DNA of 64,000 bases from positions 248,001 to 312,000 of the forward strand of contig NZ_JAVJSQ010000006.1 of assembly GCF_040219335.1 (NCBI RefSeq), in the 5' to 3' direction. The stretch comes from Gimesia sp. (GTDB lineage: Bacteria; Planctomycetota; Planctomycetia; Planctomycetales; Planctomycetaceae). Positions 1-9,295 of the stretch are shown one piece after another (the first letter of the stretch is position 1; the number at the start of each line of letters is the position of its first letter). The notes beneath the pieces were generated by a model that saw only the letters and a program-made list of their open reading frames with translations, did no database searches and had not been told where the DNA came from. The translations under genes were made by a program, and so were the position numbers.

Positions 1-573
1 CTTTGGCTGATGTTGTTTGTAGGGGAGTTCGGCCTGATTGATTTCTGGTCTGCTGACGGGTTCCGACTCCTGATGAACCTTAATCACTTTTGCAGGAATC
101 CCGCCGACAGTGGTGTGTGCTGCGACGTCTTTCACCACAACCGCATTCGCCCCGATCTTCGAGTGCGAGCCAATTTCCACCGCACCAATCACCTTGGCTC
201 CCGCACCGATAAAGATGTCCGATCCCAGTCGAGGAGATGTGTTGCGTTCCGCGCCGATGGTCACCTGGTGTTCCAGTTTGATGTCATCGCCGGCCTTGAC
301 CGAGCCGTTAATCACGATTCCCTGGCTGTGGATGATCACCAGGCGGCGACCAAAATCCGCACCGCGTCCAATGATGCACTGGCAGAAGATCGCATTGCAT
401 TTGTTGAAGATCATGGCCAGCGGCGCCAGCTTCCAGGCACTCGCCCACTGCATCAGGCGATACCAGAGCATCGCCATCGTGCCGTCGGTCAGGCACGTTT
501 TCAGCAGGCTCCGCGCAGTCACACTGCCGTAGCACCATTCTGATTTTGCTTTCAGATCTTCCCAGAATTTCAT
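1..573 (-). CDS. Serine O-acetyltransferase-like hexapeptide acyltransferase (3' end outside window)
   Basis: The frame is open from the ATG at 573 to the window edge, giving 191 codons without a stop. The N-terminal ~55 residues are helical; then comes a left-handed beta-helix signature of imperfect hexapeptides (IVINGSVKAGDDIKL, IGAGAKVIGAVEIG, SKIGANAVVVKDV) ending in the VGGIPAKVI motif typical of CysE/NodL-like acetyltransferases. The His in the IIHSQGIVI stretch sits where CysE-type enzymes carry a conserved helix-edge His. Family knowledge says such proteins transfer acetyl groups from acetyl-CoA to serine or to sugars. As last visible gene of a polysaccharide locus, only 26 nt after a glycosyltransferase, O- or N-acetylation of a sugar is more likely than cysteine synthesis, but the acceptor cannot be read from sequence. 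Confidence 0.85.
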   Translation of the reverse strand, partial: MKFWEDLKAKSEWCYGSVTARSLLKTCLTDGTMAMLWYRLMQWASAWKLAPLAMIFNKCNAIFCQCIIGRGADFGRRLVIIHSQGIVINGSVKAGDDIKLEHQVTIGAERNTSPRLGSDIFIGAGAKVIGAVEIGSHSKIGANAVVVKDVAAHTTVGGIPAKVIKVHQESEPVSRPEINQAELPYKQHQPK

Positions 574-599
574 GTTCAGCCCATTTCGATTCGAATTAA

Positions 600-2006
600 T
601 CAGATCCGGTGATGGACCAGCTGGTTTAACAGTTCCGCCAGTTGTCCTGCCTGGTGTTCCCGCTGGAACTGATCCCGTTTTTCCGGGTGAGGCATCGGTG
701 AGACCGTTTGGCCACTCAGACGATTGACCAACCAGTGAGCAAGTTTGTTCGTTTCGCTGGCACGGAAATTCCCCTCCGGCCAAAAGTCCTGCAGGACGCC
801 CGCCGTTTCTCCCGCGGGGGTGATCGACAGGATTTCCCGCTGGATTGCCAGGTATTCAAACAGCTTGGCTGGAGCCACACGATCGGCGCCTTCCACATCG
901 CTGAGCAGCAGGCAGAGTGCATCCGCGGCTGCCATCTTTTTCAAGGCTTCGTGGTGGGCACAGTAGTCTTCGCAAATCAACGTGCAGTCCGTCTGGTTCA
1001 GACGATCCAGGATTTCCCGCTGTTCGGGAGTCTTTCTACCAATCACCTGCAGTTCCAGATGTTTCAGGATCGCAGGCTGTGACTGATGTACGGCTTCAAT
1101 CGCCCGCACCAGTGGTTCAATCGTGGTCAGATTCCAGAGCGTTCCCGTATAGACAATCCGAAACTTTCTGCCACTCTCTGGTGAATAGGTCGATGTCGGC
1201 TCATGCGGCGTGTCAAAGTCATCCGGATCGTAGCCGTTATAGATACACTGGCCGACAGGCGAGGCTCCAAACTGCTCCGCCCGGTCCAGCAGACGCTGCG
1301 TACTGGCCTTCGTGGTAGCGACAATCGCGTCTGAGTGACGCATGACTTTTTTCTGCAGACGGGTCTGAATCAGATCCGAGATCCGGTCCCGCTGATGGTT
1401 CTCCAGGTATTTGCTGCTCAGATCCCACTCGTCACGGAAATCCGAAATCAGTGGCAGGTGGAATATTTTTTTGAGTTTGCTGGCCAGGATCAGGTTCGAA
1501 TAGGGCGGGGCGGTCGCCAGGATGGCATCGTGGGGGACCCGCTTCAACAGCCGCTTACCGGCCTTGAGTGCATTCGGATACCAGAGAATCTGCGCGTCGG
1601 GCTGCAGCAGCATTCCCGCACCCGCTTTGACCACCTTTTTGCAGGATGACTTGAGCGAACCTGACAGGCTCACTTTCTGCGCCCCTACCTGCTTCTGGGC
1701 CATATTCTTCTTGAGTGTGTAGTCCGGTTCCCAGGTCCGGGCCTTTTCCAGATGTGTGTTCTCAGGAATATCGACCAGGAGGCTGTTATCGAACACCGGT
1801 ACCGAAGGATTTGCAGCCATCAGCACGCTCACATCCCAGCCGAACTGCTTCAGGTATTTCACAAACTTGACGGGACGCTGTACGCCGGCACCGCCAACCG
1901 GGGGGAAATGATAGCTCACCAGCAGCAGTCGTTTACGTGACTCCTGTGGACGCGGCTGTTCTCCCGAATCGGACAGATCGACAGGTTGAGAGAGGATGGT
2001 AGACAT
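600..2006 (-). CDS. GT4-type glycosyltransferase
   Basis: A 468-residue cytoplasmic or peripheral glycosyltransferase of the GT-B fold. The N-terminal domain opens, after ~25 polar residues, with LLLVSYHFPPVGGAGVQR, a common start of GT4-like acceptor domains; the C-terminal domain carries the nucleotide-sugar part, with FRIVYTGTLW and the VEGADRVAPAKLFEYLA helix whose spaced Glu residues match the GT4 EX7E region. It would transfer a sugar from an NDP donor to a growing lipid-linked oligosaccharide. It lies between the deacetylase (25 nt upstream) and the hexapeptide acyltransferase and is probably cotranscribed. Donor and linkage cannot be inferred. Confidence 0.85.
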   Translation of the reverse strand: MSTILSQPVDLSDSGEQPRPQESRKRLLLVSYHFPPVGGAGVQRPVKFVKYLKQFGWDVSVLMAANPSVPVFDNSLLVDIPENTHLEKARTWEPDYTLKKNMAQKQVGAQKVSLSGSLKSSCKKVVKAGAGMLLQPDAQILWYPNALKAGKRLLKRVPHDAILATAPPYSNLILASKLKKIFHLPLISDFRDEWDLSSKYLENHQRDRISDLIQTRLQKKVMRHSDAIVATTKASTQRLLDRAEQFGASPVGQCIYNGYDPDDFDTPHEPTSTYSPESGRKFRIVYTGTLWNLTTIEPLVRAIEAVHQSQPAILKHLELQVIGRKTPEQREILDRLNQTDCTLICEDYCAHHEALKKMAAADALCLLLSDVEGADRVAPAKLFEYLAIQREILSITPAGETAGVLQDFWPEGNFRASETNKLAHWLVNRLSGQTVSPMPHPEKRDQFQREHQAGQLAELLNQLVHHRI

Positions 2007-2031
2007 AAATCAGAAATTCCTTTGTATACTC

Positions 2032-2766
2032 TCAGGCAGAAGCCCGTTGTTTGACTGGCGCTGGTTTCGTACCGGAAGCAAGCCAGTGGCTGACTCCCAG
2101 GGAGCGGATATCATATTGTGTGTGTTCCGAAAGCTGACGGACCGCTTCAATCGCGTAGGGGTGATTGTCGTGCATCAGGCAGAAATTCCCTGCCCGCGGC
2201 TGAAAGCGTTCGCACCACTGGTTGATTTGTGAGTTTTCAGTCATCTGGTAATCCCGCGGATCGGTATCCCAGAGCACGATGGTTTTGTGACGCCGCCAGA
2301 GCCCCAGCATTTTGCCCGCGGTCAGTTTTCCTTTAGGAGGCCGCACCAGGCGCGGAATGCTGCCGGTGATATCACTCAGAATCCGATCTGTCTGATCGAT
2401 CTCTGCCAGAAACTGTCTGGCTGTCGTTTGTGCAGGCTCGCTGTGAGTCAGGGTGTGATTGCCGATTTCGTGCCCCTCCTGAACCATCCGCTGGATGATT
2501 TCGGGGTGACGCTGTGCCTGGACGCCGATCACAAAAAAAGTCGCCTGTTGCTGATACTGCAGCAGCAGATCCAGCAGGCGGGGGGTGTACTCCGGATGCG
2601 GACCATCATCGAAGGTCAACGCCAGCGGTACGGGCGCCTGCAAGTGGGAACCCGCTTGTGTCTCTGATGACAGAACCGGATGGGGAGACGTACCTTGAAC
2701 CAGAAACAGTCGCCGTGGGACGACTGCAGTCAGCGAACGCTTAATCAACTGGCGAATCTGGTTCAT
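2032..2766 (-). CDS. Polysaccharide deacetylase (NodB domain)
   Basis: A 244-residue CE4 carbohydrate esterase domain. Motif 1 is TFDDGP with D53/D54, motif 2 is NHTLTH with H104 and H108 as metal ligands, and motif 3 is the RPPKGKLTAGK stretch. This is a complete divalent-metal site, so the protein is expected to be active in removing N- or O-acetyl groups from a polysaccharide. No convincing signal peptide is visible; the first 25 residues are basic and moderately hydrophobic, so it may act on lipid-linked intermediates in the cytoplasm or be loosely membrane-attached. It starts 9 nt after the stop of the upstream glycosyltransferase gene, which supports an operon. Confidence 0.9.
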   Translation of the reverse strand: MNQIRQLIKRSLTAVVPRRLFLVQGTSPHPVLSSETQAGSHLQAPVPLALTFDDGPHPEYTPRLLDLLLQYQQQATFFVIGVQAQRHPEIIQRMVQEGHEIGNHTLTHSEPAQTTARQFLAEIDQTDRILSDITGSIPRLVRPPKGKLTAGKMLGLWRRHKTIVLWDTDPRDYQMTENSQINQWCERFQPRAGNFCLMHDNHPYAIEAVRQLSEHTQYDIRSLGVSHWLASGTKPAPVKQRASA

Positions 2767-2775
2767 GTTCGAATT

Positions 2776-4026
2776 TCAAACTGGTTGTCTGAGTTTTCTG
2801 TTTTTACGACGGTAGGACGATCGCGATTTCTGCTGTTCTGTTAAACCGGCTGAATACCGCGTACTGCAGTCAGACAAAATCTGACTGAGCTGCACAGCGG
2901 ACTCCTGCCAGGTCAAAGGTTCGAAAACCCGTTGCTCCGGAATCGCAGGCACCGCCAGCATGCCCGACAGGGCGTCTGCCAGCAGCTGCGGGTTGTTCGG
3001 AGTCACCAGCCGATCCTGGAGGGGATCGGCGATCTCCGGAATCCCGCCCACGCGACTGGCCACGAAACGGCTTCCGCAGGAAATCGCTTCCAGCAGCACA
3101 TTGGGAACCCCTTCTGAAAGGCTGGGCAGGGCAACGACATCAGCGGCCCGATACCAGTCTGCCAGTCGGGACTGTGGTTGTGATCCCTGCAACTGGAAAT
3201 ACTTGTCTAATCCATACTCTGTTACTTTCTGGCTCAAACGGGAATGTAATGAGCCGTTACCTAAAACATAGCATGTAAATGGAGGCCCCTGCTTACTTAT
3301 TTTCTTACAGGCTTCCAGCAGAACCGTATGTCCTTTCACGGGTTCCAGTCGTCCCACGCTGACGATTACTTTGCGATCAGGATCCAGTCCCAGCCGTTCG
3401 CGGGCCGCCCGTTGATCACCGGGGCAGAAGCGACTGCGGTCCACGCCACGGTAGACTGTATGAATCTTCTCAGGATGAATCTGCAGCTTTTGCACCGCGG
3501 CTTCGATGTCCTGGCTCACCGTGATCACAGCATCCGACTGCTGCAGGACCGATTGAATCGCCCGCCGACGATGTCGATTTTGGGTCAACAGCAAGACATC
3601 GCTGCCTCCCGTCATGACGACCGCGGGAATTCCGTGTTCGCGGGCTGCCCTGACGGCGACCTCTCCATCCGGGTGCAGCCAGTACGACAGAATTACGTCC
3701 GGTTGAAACCGGGCGATAGCCCGATTCAAAGTCGATCGGATCGACCAGTACAGGAACTGGCCGTAATGCTGATGCAGCATTTTCGGCGGGTAATAGAACC
3801 GCGGATAATCAACGCGCATTCCGTTAGCCGCTTCAAAAGGCAGCCAGTCGGGATCGAGTCGAGCCTTATGCCTGACCCGGGAAGAACACTCCTCCACCCA
3901 GGCGACCGGCGAGATCACATGGGTTTGGTGAAGTTCTCCCAGGGACTGCAGCATCGCAGCGTTAAACGTCCCTTTTCCCGGGTGCTGGGAATTCGGAAAC
4001 ACATTAGATAAGAACAGGATTTTCAT
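2776..4026 (-). CDS. GT4-type glycosyltransferase
   Basis: A 416-residue GT-B glycosyltransferase. It begins MKILFLSNVFPNSQHPGKGT, a typical GT4 N-terminus with a glycine-rich acceptor loop. The C-terminal half shows VIVSVGRLEPVKGH (donor-binding strand) and LPSLSEGVPNVLLEAISCG, the canonical EX7E motif contacting the nucleotide sugar, followed by VGGIPEI. The last ~25 residues are very basic and Arg/Lys/Ser-rich, possibly a membrane-surface anchor. The ATG start directly yields the conserved strand, so no extension is needed. One of three GT4 proteins in this locus; substrate unknown. Confidence 0.9.
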   Translation of the reverse strand: MKILFLSNVFPNSQHPGKGTFNAAMLQSLGELHQTHVISPVAWVEECSSRVRHKARLDPDWLPFEAANGMRVDYPRFYYPPKMLHQHYGQFLYWSIRSTLNRAIARFQPDVILSYWLHPDGEVAVRAAREHGIPAVVMTGGSDVLLLTQNRHRRRAIQSVLQQSDAVITVSQDIEAAVQKLQIHPEKIHTVYRGVDRSRFCPGDQRAARERLGLDPDRKVIVSVGRLEPVKGHTVLLEACKKISKQGPPFTCYVLGNGSLHSRLSQKVTEYGLDKYFQLQGSQPQSRLADWYRAADVVALPSLSEGVPNVLLEAISCGSRFVASRVGGIPEIADPLQDRLVTPNNPQLLADALSGMLAVPAIPEQRVFEPLTWQESAVQLSQILSDCSTRYSAGLTEQQKSRSSYRRKNRKLRQPV

Positions 4027-4071
4027 AAGTCGTCCATCTTTCGATAGTCAATGCGCTACTGTTGGGCCAGC

Positions 4072-5328
4072 TTACCTGCTGCCCAGTTTTCCATATCGCA
4101 CCAGTTGTCGCAGACCGGTATAGATTCCCGTGGTTTTCAACAGGTTTCGGGCTGTCTGATCAATCCAGCAGGAAGCGTTCAGATAGCAGAGCAGGTTTTT
4201 GTTTTTTAATGTTTTGGGAAGCAGTAAGATGGCACCGCTATGGGTCAGCTCGGAACTGTAGCGCTGCTTATATTGGGCATCGCCTTCACCGAAATCATAA
4301 GTGCGGGGCGAGTCGTACTCCGTCAGATCTTCCAGGATCAGTAACAACAGTGTTTCACCCGGTGAATCGCTGGCATAATCCAGGTCAAACCCGAATTCGA
4401 GATCGTTGAAGATTCCCTGGAACTGGTTACTGATTTTGAACGCTACCGGGCGATCCCCGTCCATCAGCAGATAAGAACGCAGGGCACCGTGCAACGCGTA
4501 GAACATCAACTCGCTGACTTCCTGATCATTATTTTTGACACGTAGCCCCAGTCGTTGACTCTGCCATGAGTTTTTCGAAACCTGGTGAGCTGCACTCAGA
4601 AAGTCGGCAATCTGGTCTGGCTCCGTGATCCGCACCAGCTTGAGATGGCTGTTATCCCGGATCATTTTGCGATGCTTACGACGTGATTTGGACCGGAACT
4701 GATTCCAGTAGTCAGCTGCATTTTCCGGGAACCGGATCAGGCTGCGCGGCTGGTATCCCGTATGGGAATAGGTCAGGCAGCGTCCCTCTAGCCGATCCAG
4801 ACAGGCTTTCACAGGCGAGTCGAGATGGACATCTTCCAGAAACAGAAATGTCGCATGTTGCTGCTGAAAGAATTTTAATGTGGTTTCCAGCAGGAATTCG
4901 AGAAACGCGGAATCATCCTGGTATGCCTGCTGCAGTAGAAACCCGTTTCCCTTTAAATAATAACCTTGCAGCACTCGTGCCGGCCCTATACCACGCAGCG
5001 TCTTCGTACTGAGATTTTTCGGACAACAGATACCCGCTGCAACCAGCGTCCCCTGGTGACGGCAAAACATCACGTAACTGGGGCGATCCGGAAACGACTT
5101 CTGTAACTGCGGTTGCAGATACAGCAGGTAATCCGGGTGATGGTTCAATAGTGCGTGTGGATCCTGTTCAAACAGTGCCAGCCAGTCCTGATAGAACCGG
5201 GACATCGGTTGCAGGTCTTCCATCTGCACGGCATGGAAACTGATTTGGAGATCATCAAACGGCGCGGCTTGTTCTATTTCCGGGTCGAGAGACAGATCGT
5301 GGTGAGTACAGGTTAAATTCATATTCAT
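4072..5328 (-). CDS. BioF2/FemAB-type GNAT acyltransferase
   Basis: A 418-residue protein of the BioF2-like (CelD/BcsL) GNAT class found in exopolysaccharide loci. The hallmark is the basic RSKSRRKHRKMI stretch near residue 215 followed by a second GNAT half with HGALRSYLLMDGDRPVAFKI and DYASDSPGETLLLLILEDL, then YDFGEGDAQYKQR. It has two GNAT-like lobes like FemAB. Such proteins are thought to transfer acyl or aminoacyl groups to sugars or lipids, though very few have been tested. It sits between two GT4 genes (7 nt after the upstream gene), implying that it decorates the same polysaccharide. ATGs at 5328 and 5322 are both possible starts. Confidence 0.8.
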   Translation of the reverse strand: MNMNLTCTHHDLSLDPEIEQAAPFDDLQISFHAVQMEDLQPMSRFYQDWLALFEQDPHALLNHHPDYLLYLQPQLQKSFPDRPSYVMFCRHQGTLVAAGICCPKNLSTKTLRGIGPARVLQGYYLKGNGFLLQQAYQDDSAFLEFLLETTLKFFQQQHATFLFLEDVHLDSPVKACLDRLEGRCLTYSHTGYQPRSLIRFPENAADYWNQFRSKSRRKHRKMIRDNSHLKLVRITEPDQIADFLSAAHQVSKNSWQSQRLGLRVKNNDQEVSELMFYALHGALRSYLLMDGDRPVAFKISNQFQGIFNDLEFGFDLDYASDSPGETLLLLILEDLTEYDSPRTYDFGEGDAQYKQRYSSELTHSGAILLLPKTLKNKNLLCYLNASCWIDQTARNLLKTTGIYTGLRQLVRYGKLGSR

Positions 5329-5335
5329 GGCGGGT

Positions 5336-6496
5336 TCACTTAACTTGTAGATTCAAAATCTGTTGATACAGGATTTCGTAGTCCTTAATCATTGAACGCA
5401 CATTGAAGTGCTGTTCGACACGTTCGCGGGCCGACTGGCCCATGGTCAGCCACTTCTGAGGCTGAGTACACATTTGACAGATGGCTTCCGCAAGCAGCGA
5501 CGCATTCGCCGCGGGGACCAGCAGTCCGGTTTCCGGTTGCTGGACAATCTCCGGATTTCCACCGACGGCCGTCGCCACAATCGGTAGTCCAACTGACATC
5601 GCTTCCAGCAGGGTCAGTGAAATTCCTTCTGTCAGAGAAGAAGAAACGTAAAAGCCGGCTTGAGTCAGCAGGTCAGGGATGTCATTCCGCTCTCCCAGGA
5701 AACGCACATGGGATTCCAGGTTGAGTTCAATTGTGATCTGTTCCAGTTTCGCGCGTTCGGGACCATCTCCTACGATTATCAGCTCGAATTCAGGAATCGA
5801 ATCAACGACCAGCCGCACCGCTTGCAGCATCGTTGCAAGATCCTTTTCAGGCGACAGACGCGAGACAGTAATCGCCCGCATCTCTGCCGCCGGTCCGGAA
5901 AAGGCAAACCGATCCACGTCGATCCCATTCCAGATGCGGGTCACTTTACGCTCATTCAACCAGCCCACTGAGCGACAGCGGTCTCCTGTGTCGTCCGAGA
6001 CAGGAATCACGCGATTCGCCAGGCGGCTGGCCAGCGCAAACTGCAGCCGCTCGTTAAAGGTCTCTCCGAAGCGGCGACCATGACGCGTCTGAATGATCGC
6101 GGGGATCCCGGCGAGACGTCCGGCCAGTGTGCCGTAAAAGTGAGGGTACGCATTGTGCGTGTGCAGCAGGTCGTAGTTCTTCTCCAGCAAGAATTCCTTC
6201 AACTGACGGATGCGTCCCAGCTTACCCGAGGCAGTCAACGGAAAGGGAATGACGGGACATCCCAGCTTCTGGATTTCTTCCGCAGGAGCTCCCATCTCTC
6301 CCAGCGCGACGAATTCGAGTTCGAACTCCGCTGCATTATGGAACCGGGCAAAATCAACCAGCAAACGTTCCAGTCCGCCCGTGCACAGAGTCAGGCTCAG
6401 ATGACAGACCCGGAGCCGCGCTGCCGATTTCTGAGTCGCGGCATTGGTTTCGTTGCTGGAATTGATTTCGATGGTGCTCATGTTATTTTCATTCAT
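5336..6496 (-). CDS. GT4-type glycosyltransferase
   Basis: A 386-residue GT-B glycosyltransferase. Residues from ~28 (LRVCHLSLTLCTGGLERLL) form the first Rossmann strand and glycine loop seen in GT4 enzymes acting after the first sugar; MRAITVSRLSPEKDL begins the donor domain and SSSLTEGISLTLLEAMSVGL is the EX7E motif, followed by VATAVGGNPEIV. The first ~27 residues are low-complexity and poorly conserved-looking, so the ATG at 6481 is an alternative start. No strong Shine-Dalgarno is seen at either. It ends 7 nt before the next acyltransferase gene. Confidence 0.88.
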   Translation of the reverse strand: MNENNMSTIEINSSNETNAATQKSAARLRVCHLSLTLCTGGLERLLVDFARFHNAAEFELEFVALGEMGAPAEEIQKLGCPVIPFPLTASGKLGRIRQLKEFLLEKNYDLLHTHNAYPHFYGTLAGRLAGIPAIIQTRHGRRFGETFNERLQFALASRLANRVIPVSDDTGDRCRSVGWLNERKVTRIWNGIDVDRFAFSGPAAEMRAITVSRLSPEKDLATMLQAVRLVVDSIPEFELIIVGDGPERAKLEQITIELNLESHVRFLGERNDIPDLLTQAGFYVSSSLTEGISLTLLEAMSVGLPIVATAVGGNPEIVQQPETGLLVPAANASLLAEAICQMCTQPQKWLTMGQSARERVEQHFNVRSMIKDYEILYQQILNLQVK

Positions 6497-6533
6497 AAGA
6501 GATTGATTCCGACTGAACTTGATAACGATATGT

Positions 6534-7715
6534 TCATTCCTCGTCGGCGTTCGATTTCTGAATCAGCTGCATGGTCTGTTTAATTTTCCGCAGGGTATTC
6601 AATGCGGTGAATTTCCAGCGGGGACGCTTCACCTGTGCCCACGTGAGGTAGCTGTGATGTGTGCTCATCTTCTGCTTATGGTGGCTGTTACCGGCCAGGA
6701 AATCATAGGCATCGAAGCCACGACGGAAGCACTCTTCGATACAGAGATAATCCGCGATCACACCCGGGCTCAGTTTACCCTGGTATTCAGCAGAACCACC
6801 CTGGTAGCACAGCACGCGGTTGCGGTCGATCAGGACCTGCACGCAACCGATGATGTCGTTGCCGAGCTTGACGCGGAACAACCCCATCTGTCCGCTGGGA
6901 ACCAGCTTCTGAATCAGCGCTTTATGGAAATCGGTAAAACGCTGACTGGCATAGGAACCAGGTTCCCCCTCTTTCTGCCAGCGTGCCTGATGTAACTCGA
7001 CCAGATCCGCAAAGATGTCCTCCGCTTCGGCAACGCTCTCCGCCCATTGTCCGTTGAGGTCGCCGTATGATTTCATGTTCTTCCGCAGATTTTTACGGGT
7101 GGAATAACCAAAGCCGGAAATGACTTCCCGTTCTTCCTCCCGGATCAATTTCAGGTCGAAATAGCGACTTTCGATTTTGCGGTAACCCTCTTCGGAAACG
7201 GGCAGGTTCCAGGCATCCAGCTCATCGCTCGCAAATCCGTCAAAGTGAATTGCATCCCAGGTTTTGTTTCTCTCGAGCAGTCCCATCAGTCCCTGCATGA
7301 AGTCAGACTGTAATTCAGTGGGAACGAGCAACGCATTGTATTCCACACACGCACTGTCGGACGCCGGTTCCCCCGCCGTTCCCAGGTGCAGCGTGTTGAC
7401 AGCCAGCGGACCGTCGAACTGCGCGACCCCTTCGGTCACGAGGCAGATGCCGCAGGGGGCATTGTCTTTGGTCGCCACAACGAACGAGTAGGGGACCAGG
7501 TCGCCGAAGTATTCGATCCAGGTTGACGTCCAGACGTGTGAACACATCAGGGGAACCTCGGAGAATTGTGCTTCTACTGTTTTCCAGACTTCCAGACAGG
7601 CTGCACGCTGGCTGCTGTCATACTGAGCCAGTGACAGCGTCTGCGCCGTCTCCAGTGTCGCAGAAGCATTAGTAAGCGTATCAATCGTCTGGTGAGAACA
7701 GTCGAGTAAAGTCAT
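6534..7715 (-). CDS. BioF2/FemAB-type GNAT acyltransferase
   Basis: A 393-residue relative of the protein at 4072-5328, with the same two-lobed GNAT layout: MCSHVWTSTWIEYFGDL in the first lobe, the basic linker GYSTRKNLRKNMKSYG near residue 205, then the second lobe with KLGNDIIGCVQVLIDRNRVL and GVIADYLCIEECFRRGFDAYDFLAG. The latter matches the pattern of CelD-type acyltransferases with a conserved Asp/Phe near the C-terminus. Known family members lie in cellulose and exopolysaccharide clusters. Sequence divergence from the other copy suggests a different acceptor rather than a recent duplicate. The gene lies 37 nt after the GT4 start in the minus-strand operon. Confidence 0.8.
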   Translation of the reverse strand: MTLLDCSHQTIDTLTNASATLETAQTLSLAQYDSSQRAACLEVWKTVEAQFSEVPLMCSHVWTSTWIEYFGDLVPYSFVVATKDNAPCGICLVTEGVAQFDGPLAVNTLHLGTAGEPASDSACVEYNALLVPTELQSDFMQGLMGLLERNKTWDAIHFDGFASDELDAWNLPVSEEGYRKIESRYFDLKLIREEEREVISGFGYSTRKNLRKNMKSYGDLNGQWAESVAEAEDIFADLVELHQARWQKEGEPGSYASQRFTDFHKALIQKLVPSGQMGLFRVKLGNDIIGCVQVLIDRNRVLCYQGGSAEYQGKLSPGVIADYLCIEECFRRGFDAYDFLAGNSHHKQKMSTHHSYLTWAQVKRPRWKFTALNTLRKIKQTMQLIQKSNADEE

Positions 7716-7767
7716 TCAAATACCTGTCAGGGTTAATAGTGATTAAAGTGTTTCAGATAGAAATATT

Positions 7768-9261
7768 TCAGGACGTGGTTCGTTTGGGTAAAGGGTTGCC
7801 TTTTTCAAACAGCAGCCAGGTTCCAGCCAGGAAGGCTCCCCCTCCACAGGCAATACAGACCAGTGCCACCCATGAGTTCCGTATCTCAAAGAAATGCGGT
7901 AGACAGTAGGAATACGCCAATAGAGCCAGCAGCGGGGCGATGGTTGGTCCAATCGCATAACGCAGCAGTCGGCTCCGGGAGATATCCAGTTTTTTCATTG
8001 CATAGGGGAGCAGGATGCCAAGCTCTGCAAACAGAATCGGAATCGCGGTCCCCAGTGCCACGCCAACCAGTCCCAGATACTGGATCAAAATCAGCGATAA
8101 AATCAGGTTGGCCAGCGCTTCTCCCATGTAAATCAGGGACGGGACTTTCACATTCCCCATGCCGTACATCACCGAGCGGAAGATCGAGATCGGTAGTGCC
8201 ACGATCCGGGCGCCCAGCAGAATTATCAGCAGTAGATGACTCTCCGGATATCCGGGGCCCACCCAGGTGTTGATCAACGTCTGTCCGAAAAAGCCTGCGC
8301 CGATGAAAAAACCGGTCACCAGCAGAAAGGAAAGGGACACGCCGTTCAGAACCAGCTTCTGTAAGGCACAGTGGTCCTCATTGGCATTCAACTCTCCTGC
8401 CCGAGGCATGAAGACCTTGCCGATCTGGGCAATCGGCATATTGATAAACTGTGTCAGTCGTAACGCGATGTAATAAGGGACGATCATGGCTGGACTGAAG
8501 AAGATCCCGATCACTATGGAATCGGTGGCCTCGATCAGGGTCCAGGCGATGGCATCGATGAAGGCAAACCCACTGAACGAGCCACATTCCCGGAGGATCG
8601 ACCAGTCCATATACTTTGTGCTGATGCGGAACTGTTTCAACTGGCGAAACGCAAACAGGCACTGCCCGATGTTTTCAAACAGGGTGACCGCGAGGAACAC
8701 CGAGGCGATAATCAGCAGTCCCTGTTCGGCTCTCAGGAACGCCACGGTCAGAACCAGACGCAGAATCCCACTGGTCAGGTTGACTCCGCGTTCAATGTCA
8801 AACCGCTGAATGCCCATCAGCACGCCGCCAAACACGCTGCCTGCCAGGCCGACAAATACGTTCAGGCCCAGAATCAGGATGACGAGTCGGATTTCGGAGA
8901 TTGGCACCGATCCCCATTCACTCAGATGGGGCGCCAGCCAGGCAATGATGCCGGCTGCCGTCAATGCCAGGAAACCCATTCCCAGGTAAATCGCGAAAAT
9001 CACGTTCGCCACCTGGTTCAGGTGTTTCCAGTCCTCCTTGGCGTGATAATGCGCCACATACCGGCTGATCGTCTGGCCAAAGCCCAGGTAGAGCAAGCCC
9101 GAATAGCCGGCGATCGCGTTGATGAAAATCCAGCTTCCGTACTGCTGGTCGCCCAGAATGTGCAGTACGTAAGGCATGAGGAATACGCCGATCAACAGGC
9201 TCACCCCATGGTTGAGCCAGTTGGCACAGAGATTCCATTTTACTGATCGACGCTGATTCAT
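7768..9261 (-). CDS. Polysaccharide flippase (MOP/Wzx-like)
   Basis: A 497-residue integral membrane protein with about 12-14 hydrophobic segments, of the oligosaccharidyl-lipid/polysaccharide exporter superfamily. N-terminal NWLNHGVSLLIGVFLMPYVL followed by QQYGSWIFINAIAGYSGLL is the usual Wzx/RfbX opening. It would flip lipid-linked oligosaccharide across the cytoplasmic membrane for polymerisation by the neighbouring Wzy-like protein. The start at 9261 (MNQRRSVKW) is preferred: the frame extends upstream to 9327 but that would overlap the preceding gene, while 9261 leaves a 34-nt gap and places the basic segment right before the first membrane helix. The C-terminus is basic. Confidence 0.88.
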   Translation of the reverse strand: MNQRRSVKWNLCANWLNHGVSLLIGVFLMPYVLHILGDQQYGSWIFINAIAGYSGLLYLGFGQTISRYVAHYHAKEDWKHLNQVANVIFAIYLGMGFLALTAAGIIAWLAPHLSEWGSVPISEIRLVILILGLNVFVGLAGSVFGGVLMGIQRFDIERGVNLTSGILRLVLTVAFLRAEQGLLIIASVFLAVTLFENIGQCLFAFRQLKQFRISTKYMDWSILRECGSFSGFAFIDAIAWTLIEATDSIVIGIFFSPAMIVPYYIALRLTQFINMPIAQIGKVFMPRAGELNANEDHCALQKLVLNGVSLSFLLVTGFFIGAGFFGQTLINTWVGPGYPESHLLLIILLGARIVALPISIFRSVMYGMGNVKVPSLIYMGEALANLILSLILIQYLGLVGVALGTAIPILFAELGILLPYAMKKLDISRSRLLRYAIGPTIAPLLALLAYSYCLPHFFEIRNSWVALVCIACGGGAFLAGTWLLFEKGNPLPKRTTS

Positions 9262-9295
9262 GCTTGTTCTTTCGAGGAACCGTACTGACGACAGG